From NCBI RefSeq assembly GCF_003340475.1, contig NZ_QBKA01000002.1, positions 2,489,501 to 2,553,500 of the forward strand: a DNA stretch of 64,000 nucleotides, read 5' to 3'. A model generated the notes under the pieces. It did no database searches and was not told the origin of the DNA. It was given only the letters and a program-made list of their open reading frames with translations. Source of the DNA: Alteripontixanthobacter maritimus. Its GTDB lineage: Bacteria > Pseudomonadota > Alphaproteobacteria > Sphingomonadales > Sphingomonadaceae. Positions 7,679 to 16,632 of the stretch are shown piece by piece. Positions within the stretch are counted from its first letter, which is position 1; every line of letters begins with the position of its first letter. The position numbers and the translations under genes were made by a program.

Positions 7679-9397
7679 CTAAGACCCGCAGCCCTCGCCA
7701 TCCGCCGCCGCGCAGCTTTCGTCGCGCGTCTGGCGAAATTCATCGCCCGGGTTCCAGTTGGGCCAGCTGGTGCTCATGGCGAGGCTGCGGCCGATGCGGT
7801 AGAACAGCTGCAAATCGGCCATCACGCCGGACCAGTCCCAGTTCTCGTTGAACTCGTCCTTCGGCCCATGATAGCGATTTTCGGTGTAATCGCGCGCCAC
7901 TTCCGCGCCGGCCATCACGCCGCCCGCGACCAGATCTTCCCCGCCATCGATATACAGCATCGGCACGCCGCGCTTGGCGAAGGCGAAGTGATCGCTGCGG
8001 TAGTAATAGCCCGCTTCCGGCTTAGGATTGGGCGTCGCCACGCGGCCATCGGTCACCAGCGCGGCGTTGAGGAATTGGTCGAGCTGCGATTTGTTCGGAC
8101 CGACCACGGTGACGTCCTTGGCCACACCGGCCACCTGGAACGCGTCCATGTTGATGCCGCCAACCGTCTGGGCGAGCGGCAGGACGGGGTTGGCAGCGTA
8201 ATAATCCGCGCCGAGCAGGCCCTGTTCTTCCGCCGTCACCGCCAGAAATGCCAGGCTGCGATCGGGCGCGCCCGCCTTGGCGTGGGCTTCGGCCAGAGCC
8301 ACCAGCGCCGCCGTGCCGGTCGCGTTATCGACCGCGCCGTTACAGATATCATCGCCGTCCGGCGCGGGCGTACAACGGCCGAGGTGATCCCAATGCGCCG
8401 TGTGCATGACATATTCGTCAGGCCGCCTGCTACCCGGCAGAATCGCAATTACGTTCTGCGATTCGTAGGTCTTGATGTCGTTTGAAAAGCTGGTCGAGGC
8501 CGTCAGCCCGAGCGGTACGGCGCGGAAGCCTTTGCGCTTCGCTGCAGCGGACAGTGCATTCAGGTCCTTGCCCGCCGCCGCCATGATTTTCGCCGCTGCA
8601 TCCTTCTGCACCCAGCCGTTCATCTGCGTCAGCGCCGGAGCGTTGGCGCCGCGCTGGGCATAGGCCTGCGGGCCGGACCATGAGGATTCCACGACGTTCC
8701 AGCCATAGGAGGCCGGCGCAGTGTCATGGATGATGATGGCGCCCGCCGCGCCCTTTTCGGCGGCTTCTTCGTATTTGTAGGTCCAGCGGCCATAATAAGT
8801 CATCGCCTTGCCGTTGAAGTCCCCTTCCAGCGTTTCCGCGCCGAAATCGGGATCGTTTACCAGGATGACGGCGGTCTTGCCGGTCATGTCGATACCGGCA
8901 TAATCGTTCCAGCCCTTCTCGGGCGCGTCGATGCCGTAACCGACGAAGACCAGCTCGCTATCGTCCAGCACGGTGCGGGCATCCTCACGATAGCTGACGC
9001 CGACCCAGTCCTTGGCGAAGTCCAGCTTCATGTCGCCCGTGCTGCCGCCGCTGCCACCGCGAATCGTCAGCGGAGCGAAATCGCGCCCGGTGATTTCTAC
9101 GAGCGGCACGTTCTGCACCCAGCTATTGCCGTTGCCGGGCTGCAATCCGGCGGCCTTGAACCGTTCGATCAGCAGCGCGACGGTCTTTTCCTCGCCAATG
9201 GTCCCGGGCATCCGGCCTTCGAACTCGTCCGACGAAAGCGTGCGGGTGATATTCTTCATCGTGGCTTCGGAAATGGTGCCTGCGGCAACCGCCGGAATGT
9301 CGAGCGATGCGGTGTCGTTCATGCCGGTGGTAGTGGCGCAGGCGGACAATGCCAGCGCGGCCGCGAATGCGGGAACTGTCGATATGATGCGTTTCAT
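7679..9397 (-). CDS. M28 family metallopeptidase, lipoprotein
   Basis: A 572-residue exported di-zinc aminopeptidase-type enzyme. The N-terminus (MKRIISTVPAFAAALALSAC) is a lipoprotein signal with the lipobox LSAC. A protease-associated (PA) insert spans about residues 120-290. The M28 core follows, with zinc ligands in HTAHWDHLG, NGAVDNATGT, TAEEQGLLG, INMDAF and the late NRYHGPKDEF. It probably digests peptides at the cell surface or in the periplasm. The C-terminus ends in a short Cys-containing tail (DESCAAADGEGCGS). It is followed after 25 bp by the agmatine deiminase gene and diverges from glnE, 132 bp away. Confidence 0.92.
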   Translation of the reverse strand: MKRIISTVPAFAAALALSACATTTGMNDTASLDIPAVAAGTISEATMKNITRTLSSDEFEGRMPGTIGEEKTVALLIERFKAAGLQPGNGNSWVQNVPLVEITGRDFAPLTIRGGSGGSTGDMKLDFAKDWVGVSYREDARTVLDDSELVFVGYGIDAPEKGWNDYAGIDMTGKTAVILVNDPDFGAETLEGDFNGKAMTYYGRWTYKYEEAAEKGAAGAIIIHDTAPASYGWNVVESSWSGPQAYAQRGANAPALTQMNGWVQKDAAAKIMAAAGKDLNALSAAAKRKGFRAVPLGLTASTSFSNDIKTYESQNVIAILPGSRRPDEYVMHTAHWDHLGRCTPAPDGDDICNGAVDNATGTAALVALAEAHAKAGAPDRSLAFLAVTAEEQGLLGADYYAANPVLPLAQTVGGINMDAFQVAGVAKDVTVVGPNKSQLDQFLNAALVTDGRVATPNPKPEAGYYYRSDHFAFAKRGVPMLYIDGGEDLVAGGVMAGAEVARDYTENRYHGPKDEFNENWDWSGVMADLQLFYRIGRSLAMSTSWPNWNPGDEFRQTRDESCAAADGEGCGS

Positions 9398-9529
9398 GGC
9401 GGTTTGATCCTCATACGGGCGCGTTCGCGCTCTATCTTTGTGTTGCCGCCCTTGTCGCAAGTCCTGGCGCGCTAGGCAAGGTAGCGTGCATGCTTGCCAC
9501 AAGTGTGCCGCCGCGTCAGGACGCGCGAT

Positions 9530-12232
9530 ATGGAACCGGACTGGACATCGGCGCTCGAACGCGCCCGCGCCGAGGCACCGTTTCTCGCGCGCGGCTTGGA
9601 CCGCTTGCCGGACCTGGCGACCATGTTGGCGGCGGGGGACGGCGAGGCGGCGCTGGCTCATGCCCGCGCGGCCGGCGAAGGGATCGCGGAAGTCGGTGTC
9701 GCCCTGCGGCGCGAACGTACGGCTCTCGCCATCGCGTTGGCCATTGGCGATCTGGCAGGGGCATTCTCGCTCGACCGGGTCATGGCGGAGTTGTCGGCAT
9801 TGGCGGACAGGGCGCTGGATGCGGCGATGGCGGCGGCCGTGATGCGCCGCCTGCCCGATCTGGCGCGCGACGACGCGACCAGAGGCTTCATCGCGCTGGC
9901 GCTGGGCAAGCATGGCGCGGGCGAATTGAACTACTCCTCCGACATCGATCCCATCCTGCTCTACGATCCCGACAACTTGCCGCGCCGTCCGCGCGACGAG
10001 CCGGGCGAAGCGGCGCAGCGTTATGCCCGCGACGTAGTGCAGCTGTTGTCCGACGTGACGGCGGAAGGATATGTGTTCCGCGTCGATCTGCGGCTGCGCC
10101 CGCAATCCGAAGTCAGCCCGCTGGCCATCCCGCTGGGCGGCGCGCTGTCGCATTACGAAAGCTCCGCTTTGGCGTGGGAACGCGCGGCGTTCATTCGCGC
10201 GCGCGCAGCATCGGGCGATATCGCCGCTGGCGCGCAATTTCTCGACGCGATCCAGTCTTTCGTCTGGCGCCGCAGCCTCGATTTCGGGGCAGCGCGCGAA
10301 ATCGCCAAGCTGACCGCCCGCATACGCAGCGCCAATGGCGGCCCGCCGCATCCGCAGCCCGGCTTCGACCTCAAGCAAGGGCGCGGCGGTATCCGCGAGA
10401 TTGAATTCTTCACCCAGACCCACCAGCTGATCCATGGCGGACGCGATCCGTCGCTGCGGGTGCGCGGTACGAAGCCCGCACTGGCAGCGTTGGTGGCGAG
10501 CGAGCGGATCGGCACGCGGGAAGCGGAGATACTAGGCACCGCATACGACCGACTGCGCACGGCGGAGCACCGCATCCAGATGGTGCGCGACCAGCAGACG
10601 CACAGTCTGCCGGCCGGCGATGCGCTCGATCCGCTGGCCCGGCTCGACGGCTTTGCGGATGGGGCGGCGCTGCTGGACGATCTGCGCAAAACAACCGCCG
10701 ACGTCGCGCGTATTTTCGATACGCTGATCGAGACAGACGACACCTCACCCGCCCCGCGCCCGAACGAGCGCAAGCTTGCAAGGCAGCTAGGCGCCATGGG
10801 CTTTGGTGAAGGCGAACGGCTGGCCGCGCGCATCACTGGCTGGCGCGATGGCCGGTTTCGCGCACTGCGTTCCGACGGCGCGCGTGAGGCGTTCGATGCG
10901 TTGCTGCCAGCGCTGCTGGAGGCGTTCGCTGCTGCACCCGAACCGGCGCGCGCACTGATGCGGTTCGAGACTTTGCTGGAAAAGTTGCCCAGCGCCATCA
11001 ACTTGTTCCGCCTGCTGGAAGCGCGGCCCGCTCTGCTCGATCAGCTGGTCGACATCATCACCCTCGCTCCGCCGCTGGCGGATAGGCTGGCGCGGCGGCC
11101 GGAATTGCTGGACGCGCTGATTGACCGCAGTGCGCTTGATCTGCCCGGCCCGGTGGACACCATCGCCGCGAGTATGCGGCGCGGGGTAGAGGATTACGAA
11201 CGCCAGCTCGACCGCATTCGCATCGTGACGGGCGAGAAACGCTTTGCGCTGGGTGTGCAACTGATCGAGGCGGCGCAGGACCCGCTCGACATTGCGGAAG
11301 GGCTGGCGCGCGTGGCGGAAGCGGCGCTGACGGTGGCGCAACATGCGGCGGAGGAGGAGTTCGCCATCGCCCATGGCCGCGTGCCAGGCGCGGAGCCGGT
11401 GGTGCTGGGGCTGGGGCGGCTGGGCGGCGGGGCGCTGACCCATGCTTCCGATCTCGATATCGTGCATCTGTTCACGGGCGACCATGCGGCCCAATCCGAT
11501 GGGGATCGACCGCTTGGTGCGACGCTGTATTTCAACCGGCTGGCGCAGCGGATTGGCGGGGCGCTCAGCGTGCCGACAGCGCAGGGCGCTTTGTATGAGG
11601 TTGATACAAGGCTTCGGCCGCAAGGCGCGCAGGGGCCGCTGGCTGTCAGCCTCGACAGCTTTGCGCGCTATCAGCGGCAGGATGCGTGGACGTGGGAGCA
11701 TATGGCGCTGTGCCGCGCGCGTGCGCTGACGGGATCGTTGGAAGCCCGGGCGGAAGTTGCCGCAGTCATCGAAAGCGTACTCATGACGGAGCGCGATCCT
11801 GGCAAGTTGCGCGCCGACGTGATGGCCATGCGTGCTGAAATGGCCGCGCATAAGGCACCTCAAGGCGAACTTGACGCCAAGTTGCGGCGTGGCGGGCTCG
11901 TCGATTGCGAGTTCTTGGTTCACTATCTGCAATTGCGTCATCGCACCGGCCTTTCACCTGACGTTACGGCAGCCATCGCTACGCTGGAGACGGCAGGTCA
12001 TTTGCCAGACGGTATCGGCAAGGCGCATCGTTTGATGACACGGCTGCTGGTGGCCGGGCGCCTGTTCGCCCCTGACGGAACCAAGCCCCCCGCGCGCCCG
12101 GCGAATGTTTTGGCGAAAAGCTGCCGGTTGAAAGACATGATGGAGGTCGAGAGTGCGTTCACCTCCGCGCGCGATACGGTAAAGAATGCATGGGCCGACA
12201 TTTTCGGCGAAAGATTTAAGGACGAGATATGA
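9530..12232 (+). CDS. glnE: Bifunctional glutamine synthetase adenylyltransferase/deadenylylase
   Basis: Adds AMP to, or removes it from, glutamine synthetase, tuning nitrogen assimilation to the PII/glutamine signal. The 900 residues contain two nucleotidyltransferase halves. The N-terminal one has GKHGAGELNYSSDIDPILLY (deadenylylase) and the C-terminal one GLGRLGGGALTHASDLDIVH (adenylyltransferase), each with the G...DxD metal motif. Linker and C-terminal regions carry GRGGIREIEFFTQ and RRGGLVDCEFLVHYLQ. The start at 9530 is preferred (AGGACG upstream); the frame is open 12 codons earlier. Its TGA overlaps the bcp ATG by 4 bases, a pairing common in Sphingomonadales. Confidence 0.95.
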   Translation: MEPDWTSALERARAEAPFLARGLDRLPDLATMLAAGDGEAALAHARAAGEGIAEVGVALRRERTALAIALAIGDLAGAFSLDRVMAELSALADRALDAAMAAAVMRRLPDLARDDATRGFIALALGKHGAGELNYSSDIDPILLYDPDNLPRRPRDEPGEAAQRYARDVVQLLSDVTAEGYVFRVDLRLRPQSEVSPLAIPLGGALSHYESSALAWERAAFIRARAASGDIAAGAQFLDAIQSFVWRRSLDFGAAREIAKLTARIRSANGGPPHPQPGFDLKQGRGGIREIEFFTQTHQLIHGGRDPSLRVRGTKPALAALVASERIGTREAEILGTAYDRLRTAEHRIQMVRDQQTHSLPAGDALDPLARLDGFADGAALLDDLRKTTADVARIFDTLIETDDTSPAPRPNERKLARQLGAMGFGEGERLAARITGWRDGRFRALRSDGAREAFDALLPALLEAFAAAPEPARALMRFETLLEKLPSAINLFRLLEARPALLDQLVDIITLAPPLADRLARRPELLDALIDRSALDLPGPVDTIAASMRRGVEDYERQLDRIRIVTGEKRFALGVQLIEAAQDPLDIAEGLARVAEAALTVAQHAAEEEFAIAHGRVPGAEPVVLGLGRLGGGALTHASDLDIVHLFTGDHAAQSDGDRPLGATLYFNRLAQRIGGALSVPTAQGALYEVDTRLRPQGAQGPLAVSLDSFARYQRQDAWTWEHMALCRARALTGSLEARAEVAAVIESVLMTERDPGKLRADVMAMRAEMAAHKAPQGELDAKLRRGGLVDCEFLVHYLQLRHRTGLSPDVTAAIATLETAGHLPDGIGKAHRLMTRLLVAGRLFAPDGTKPPARPANVLAKSCRLKDMMEVESAFTSARDTVKNAWADIFGERFKDEI

Positions 12233-12711
12233 CCCTGGATAATAAAATTCTGCAACACGGCCAGCCGATCCCGGACATTGCTATGGAAACACCTGCTGGC
12301 GGCTCCGTGAGCCCAACGGAATTCAAGGGCCGCAAGCTGGTGCTGTTCTTTTATCCCAAGGACAATACGCCGGGCTGTACGACGGAAGCCAAGGATTTCA
12401 CAGCTTTGGCGAAGGACTTCGCTGCGGCGGACACGGCCCTGCTGGGTGTCAGCAAGGATTCGCCGACGAAGCACCGGAACTTCATTGCCAAGCATGATCT
12501 CGAAACCCCGCTGGCCACCGACGCGGCTGACGGTGGTTTGTCGGACGCGCTCGGCATCTGGACCGAGAAACAGATGTACGGGAAAACTTATATGGGAATG
12601 GTCCGCACCACGATCCTGATTGCGGCGGACGGCGCCATCGCGCAGGTCTGGAACAAGGTGCGCGTGAAAGGTCATGCTGCTGAAGTTCTGGCTGCGGCGC
12701 AGGCTCTGTGA
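12229..12711 (+). CDS. bcp: Thioredoxin-dependent peroxiredoxin, Bcp/PrxQ type
   Basis: Reduces hydrogen peroxide and organic hydroperoxides with thiol electrons. The peroxidatic cysteine is residue 50 in the classic FYPKDNTPGCTTEAKDF. The position five residues later, a cysteine in E. coli Bcp, is lysine here, so no resolving cysteine is seen in that helix and the enzyme is probably of the 1-Cys or atypical type. Length (160 aa) is normal. The gene is translationally coupled to glnE by an ATGA overlap. Confidence 0.94.
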   Translation: MTLDNKILQHGQPIPDIAMETPAGGSVSPTEFKGRKLVLFFYPKDNTPGCTTEAKDFTALAKDFAAADTALLGVSKDSPTKHRNFIAKHDLETPLATDAADGGLSDALGIWTEKQMYGKTYMGMVRTTILIAADGAIAQVWNKVRVKGHAAEVLAAAQAL

Positions 12712-13104
12712 CGATACGGTCCTGATCAGCCCACGTTGGAATTGACGACCGGAACGCAATCGCTGCGAATCAGCGCAAGAGTGCAGTCTGTGATTTCCAC
12801 AGGATAGCGCGTTCAGGTACGAAAATCGCACAGACGGTGCGCTTCCTGTTTGAAAAAATGGCAGTTTTAAGCGCATTTCAACGGTTCAACCCGCGTTGAA
12901 TGCATCCTGTCGTGACCAGCGATAAACGCACTTGTCCCGTTAAGGATTGTCCGATTAACCCACAAATGCACGAAGCGGGATGGGGTTCCGGATTGCTTCA
13001 AAATATTTTTTGAAACGCATTATCTGCGAGGGGTCGCAGGTTTGCATGACAGCCGGGAAACCGGGGTCGCAACGGTGTCAGAGGCACCGGAAAGAAGGTT
13101 CGGG
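12712..13104 (+). promoter_or_regulatory. Intergenic region with two palindromes before the M23 gene
   Basis: A gap of 393 bp without a convincing gene. It holds a hairpin TTCAAC-CCGC-GTTGAA (12885-12900) and an AT-rich perfect palindrome TTCAAAA-TATT-TTTTGAA (12997-13014), the latter about 90 bp before the peptidase ATG. Either could be an operator; neither has the layout of a terminator for bcp. The promoter of the M23 gene should lie here. The reading frame of the M23 gene is open from a TTG at 13042. Confidence 0.4.
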
Positions 13105-13797
13105 ATGGGTTTTGCAGGCAACTTTACCAAGCGTTTTGCCATGGGCTTCGCGGCTCTGGCCGGGGCAACCCTCACAATGGGTGCGGCACCAGCCGCCGCC
13201 GAAACAGCCGCAGTAAGTGTTACCAGCGAAATGTCCGCAATATCCTCGCCCTTCGACAAGGGTGATGCCAAATTCGCAAAGATGTTCGCGCAATGGCGTG
13301 ATCTGGATGGCGGCGATGTCACATCGGAAACCGCTGCGCCGGCAGTATCGGTTCCATCGCGCATGCCGCTCAGCAATGCTGCGCTGACCAGCGATTACGG
13401 AATGCGGACCCACCCTGTTCTCGGCAAGCGCAAGCGTCACAAAGGTGTCGACCTCGCTGCACCGACCGGCACGCCGGTTTACGCCACGGCTGACGGTATC
13501 GTGGAGCGGGCCAACTGGTTCTCCAGCTACGGCCTTTATGTCAGCCTGGGCCATGGCGCGAACTTGCAGACACGCTACGCCCACATGTCGCGCCTCGCCG
13601 TGAGCGGTGGAGACCGTGTGAAGAAAGGCCAGATCATCGGCTATGTAGGCTCCACGGGTCGCTCCACCGGACCACACCTGCACTATGAAGTGCGGATCGC
13701 TGGTAAGGCTGTGAACCCCGTACCTTACATGGTCGAAAGCCAGGCACAGCAGGCGTTCGCGCTGGCCATGGCCGAAGGCGGCCGCGGCGGTCAGTAA
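13105..13797 (+). CDS. M23 family metallopeptidase (LytM-type endopeptidase)
   Basis: An exported zinc endopeptidase-like protein that likely cuts peptidoglycan cross-links or activates amidases. The N-terminal signal peptide (MGFAGNFTKRFAMGFAALAG then MGAAPAAAETA) is followed by a linker and the M23 domain: SDYGMRTHPVLGKRKRHKGVD (quoted as SDYGMRTHPVLG, KRHKGVD), the loop YGLYVSLGHG, YAHMSRL and the final HLHYEVRI. The LytM zinc ligands (H in the HKGVD region, D, and HxH) are all present, so it should be catalytically active. The start at 13105 is chosen for the good AAGAAGG site; upstream TTG/GTG starts remain possible. A terminator follows at 13833. Confidence 0.9.
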   Translation: MGFAGNFTKRFAMGFAALAGATLTMGAAPAAAETAAVSVTSEMSAISSPFDKGDAKFAKMFAQWRDLDGGDVTSETAAPAVSVPSRMPLSNAALTSDYGMRTHPVLGKRKRHKGVDLAAPTGTPVYATADGIVERANWFSSYGLYVSLGHGANLQTRYAHMSRLAVSGGDRVKKGQIIGYVGSTGRSTGPHLHYEVRIAGKAVNPVPYMVESQAQQAFALAMAEGGRGGQ

Positions 13798-13832
13798 GCC
13801 AGTATCAATTTAACCCTTGGACGGGATTTGAG

Positions 13833-13868
13833 GCGGCGAACCCGATAAGGGTTCGTCGCTTTTCTTTT
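13833..13868 (+). terminator. Rho-independent terminator after the M23 gene
   Basis: An 11 bp stem GCGGCGAACCC/GGGTTCGTCGC (one G-T pair) with the loop GATAA is followed by TTTTCTTTT. It ends the M23 peptidase transcript 36 bp after its stop codon. Confidence 0.85.
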
Positions 13869-14024
13869 GACGTATCACCACGCCCGATGAACGCCGTGTC
13901 GGCAGGTGCTTTCAATCCGATATCGCTGGAACGGGTGCTTTGCCTCTGATAGCTTGCCGCCAAGCAGATAAGGGGTGAGGCACGTGGGCAGTCCATTGTA
14001 TCGGCACATAAAAGGCAGGGCGGC

Positions 14025-14660
14025 TTGACCCTGTTGGCCGACTACAACCTGCCCTTCAGCTTGGCGCTGGCAGTAATGCTGGCGCTGCTCCTGCTGCAGA
14101 TGGTCGGTATCGGCGATTTGCTCGATGGGACCGATGCCGAAATGGACCCCGGCTTCGACGCGGACGGTGCGACCGGCGGCGGTCCGATCGACGGGTTGAT
14201 GAGCGTTGCGGGCCTTGGCCGTGTGCCCTTCATGATCTGGCTCTCATTGCTTTTGCTGAGCTTCGCGCTGATCGGAATAAGCGGGCAGATGCTGGCGGTG
14301 GCCGTGCTGGGCGCGCCGGTGCTTCCCTGGCTGGCGGCGCTGGGCGCCGGGGCTGCAGCGGTGCCGGTCACCGGCGCGCTTGCCCGTCCGCTCGGCCGTA
14401 TCCTGCCGCAGGACGAAACCACCGCTGTCACCGTGGACAGCCTGCTCGGCCGCCGTGCGCATATCCAAACCGGTACCGCACGGCGCGCCTCATCCGCCCG
14501 TGCCAAGGTAATTGACCTCCATGGCCATCCGCATTTCGTGATGGTCGAACCGCATGACGATACGGAGACTTTGCAGGAGGGCGAGCAGGTCCTGCTCGTC
14601 CGCCGCGAAGGCGACATATTTTTCGCCCAGTCGATGGAGCAACGCAATCTTTCGCCCTGA
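14025..14660 (+). CDS. yqiJ: YqiJ family inner-membrane protein (OB-fold)
   Basis: The small partner of the YqiK flotillin. The start TTG (MTLLADYNLPFSLALAVMLA) is chosen because this aligns by memory with the E. coli YqiJ N-terminus (MILFADYN) and is preceded by AGGCAGGG. Hydrophobic helices lie at about residues 9-27, 70-90 and 95-125. The C-terminal 80 residues are soluble and match the OB-fold/NfeD-like region (LLGRRAHIQTGTARRASSA... QVLLVRREGDIFFA). It is followed after 60 bp by yqiK, which matches the conserved yqiJK operon associated with flotillin microdomains and membrane stress. Confidence 0.85.
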   Translation: MTLLADYNLPFSLALAVMLALLLLQMVGIGDLLDGTDAEMDPGFDADGATGGGPIDGLMSVAGLGRVPFMIWLSLLLLSFALIGISGQMLAVAVLGAPVLPWLAALGAGAAAVPVTGALARPLGRILPQDETTAVTVDSLLGRRAHIQTGTARRASSARAKVIDLHGHPHFVMVEPHDDTETLQEGEQVLLVRREGDIFFAQSMEQRNLSP

Positions 14661-14720
14661 CCGGCGTGTCATTCCGCCGGCGACCTGCCAACACCCAAAC
14701 AATCCTACTGAGGGGAACTC

Positions 14721-16580
14721 ATGGAAAACCTGATCGAACTCGCCGTTATGGCCGGCTCCGTACTGGCTGTACTGCTGATTATAGCGTTCGTAATCACGCG
14801 CCTTTATCGCCGCGCGACCAAGGAAGTCGCATTCGTAAGGACAGGGTTCCGGGGCGAGCAGGTGGTGATGAATGGCGGCGCACTGGTGCTGCCGGTCCTG
14901 CATGAAACGATGCCGGTCAACATGAACACCGTGCGGCTTGCAGTGGAGCGTAAGAATGCCGACGCGCTCATCACGCTCGACCGGTTGCGGATCGACGTAA
15001 AGGCGGAATTCTACGTTCGCGTGCGGCCCGATGCAGGCGCTATTGCCATGGCCGCGCAGACGCTGGGCCTACGCACGATGGAACCCGAAGCGCTGAAGGA
15101 TCTGGTCGAAGGCAAATTCGTCGATGCGCTGCGGTCGGTCGCGGCGGGCATGACCATGAACCAACTACACGAACAGCGGGCAGATTTCGTGCAGAAGGTG
15201 CAGCAGGTGTCCTCCAGCGATCTCGCCATGAACGGGCTGGAACTGGAATCGGTCTCACTGACCGGGCTCGATCAGACCAGCATCGAACATTTCAATGCCA
15301 ACAACGCTTTCGATGCGGAAGGTCTGACCAAGCTGACCGAGCAGATCGAGCTGCGTAAGAAAGCGCGCAACGACATCGAACAGGACACGCGCGTCCAGAT
15401 GGAAACAAAGAATCTGGAGGCGGATCAGAAAAGCTTCGAAATCGGGCGCGACCAGGAATATGCGCGGCTGGAACAGGAACGCGAGGTCGAGGTTCGCCGC
15501 GCTGGACAGACCGCCGAAATTGCGCGCGAACAGGCCGAACGCAACCGCGAGGCGGATGCCGCCCGGATCGAAGCGAAGAAGCAGGTCGACGCCCAGCAAA
15601 TCGAGGCCGACCGGCTGGTGGAGGAGGCGCGCATCGACCAGACCCGCGCGCTGGAAATCGCCCGTCAGGAACAACAGATCGCGGTGCAGAACAAAAGTCG
15701 CGAGGAAAGCCAGGCCAAGGCGCAGGCCGACGAAGCTCGCGCAAGCGCGGTTGCAGCGGAAGAGGGCGTGAAGACCGCCCGCGAAACCGAAGTGGCCGAT
15801 CGCGACAAGCGCATCGAGCTGATCGAGGCGGCCAAGGCGGCGGAACGCGATGCCATCCACGTGCGGGTGGAAGCCGAAGCGGAAAAGGATGCCGCTTCCA
15901 ACCGCGCCGAGGCCCAGCGTCTTGAAGCGCAGGGTGAAGCGGAAGCGGAAAAACTGCGCGCCGATGCGGCCCGCGTCCGTTTCGAAGTGGAAGCCGCAGG
16001 CCAGAAGGCAGTCAACGAAGCGGCCAATATCCTGTCCAATGATCAAATCTCGCTCAAGACAAAGCTGGCGCTGCTCGAGGTGATGCCGGACCTGGTGCGT
16101 GAAAGCGCCAAGCCGATGGAAGCGATCGATTCGATCAAGATCGTACAGGTCGACGGGCTGACCCAGAATGGCGGTTCGGGCCGTGGTTCGGGGGACGGGT
16201 CGAATGGCTCCGGAAGCGGATCGGGCAATCTGGCCGGTGACGCCGTGTCGGCCGCGCTTGCCTATCGTGCACAGGCACCAGTGCTCGACGGGTTGATGAA
16301 GGAGCTGGGGCTGGACGGCTCCTCGCTTTCCAAGCTGGTCGAGGGCGCGAGCGAAGCGGAAGCGCAAGCCACTCCTGCCGCATCACGGCCCGCCCTTACC
16401 CAGCCAGCATCGAAGTCGGCGTCGCAGTCAGGGTCGCAACCGGAACATAAGACCGATAGCGAGCAGCAAGACCGCGGGTCGCAAGGTAAGCAGCGCCAGG
16501 ATTCGCAACCACAGGACAGCGGTTCGAAACGCCGGTTGCCCAAAGCTTCGCCAGACGACACATCATCTTCGCACAGCTAA
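14721..16580 (+). CDS. yqiK: Flotillin family protein YqiK
   Basis: A membrane-anchored SPFH/flotillin scaffold protein thought to organise membrane microdomains. One N-terminal span (about residues 7-29) is followed by the SPFH domain (VAFVRTGFRGEQVVMNGGAL ... ELESVSLTGLDQT) to about residue 200. A long charged coiled coil rich in E/A/R/K runs to about residue 450 (RIEAKKQVDAQQIEADRLVE and similar). The tail of about 120 residues is unusual: a Gly/Ser run (GSGRGSGDGSNGSGSGSG), then a Ser/Gln-rich disordered end. It forms an operon with yqiJ. A small inverted repeat (CCGGCG-N8-CGCCGG, 14661-14680) lies between the two genes. Confidence 0.93.
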   Translation: MENLIELAVMAGSVLAVLLIIAFVITRLYRRATKEVAFVRTGFRGEQVVMNGGALVLPVLHETMPVNMNTVRLAVERKNADALITLDRLRIDVKAEFYVRVRPDAGAIAMAAQTLGLRTMEPEALKDLVEGKFVDALRSVAAGMTMNQLHEQRADFVQKVQQVSSSDLAMNGLELESVSLTGLDQTSIEHFNANNAFDAEGLTKLTEQIELRKKARNDIEQDTRVQMETKNLEADQKSFEIGRDQEYARLEQEREVEVRRAGQTAEIAREQAERNREADAARIEAKKQVDAQQIEADRLVEEARIDQTRALEIARQEQQIAVQNKSREESQAKAQADEARASAVAAEEGVKTARETEVADRDKRIELIEAAKAAERDAIHVRVEAEAEKDAASNRAEAQRLEAQGEAEAEKLRADAARVRFEVEAAGQKAVNEAANILSNDQISLKTKLALLEVMPDLVRESAKPMEAIDSIKIVQVDGLTQNGGSGRGSGDGSNGSGSGSGNLAGDAVSAALAYRAQAPVLDGLMKELGLDGSSLSKLVEGASEAEAQATPAASRPALTQPASKSASQSGSQPEHKTDSEQQDRGSQGKQRQDSQPQDSGSKRRLPKASPDDTSSSHS

Positions 16581-16632
16581 TTCCGATCGACACCAACCGA
16601 CGCGGCGGCGTGTTGCCGCAGGAGAACCGACC

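Noticed and set aside
9400-10435. The upstream 346 codons of the frame that holds the M28 peptidase
   Set aside because: They are antisense to glnE; the peptidase begins with its lipoprotein signal at 9397.
13805-13996. A 63-codon minus-strand frame after the M23 gene
   Set aside because: It runs through the terminator of the M23 gene and shows no protein-like features.
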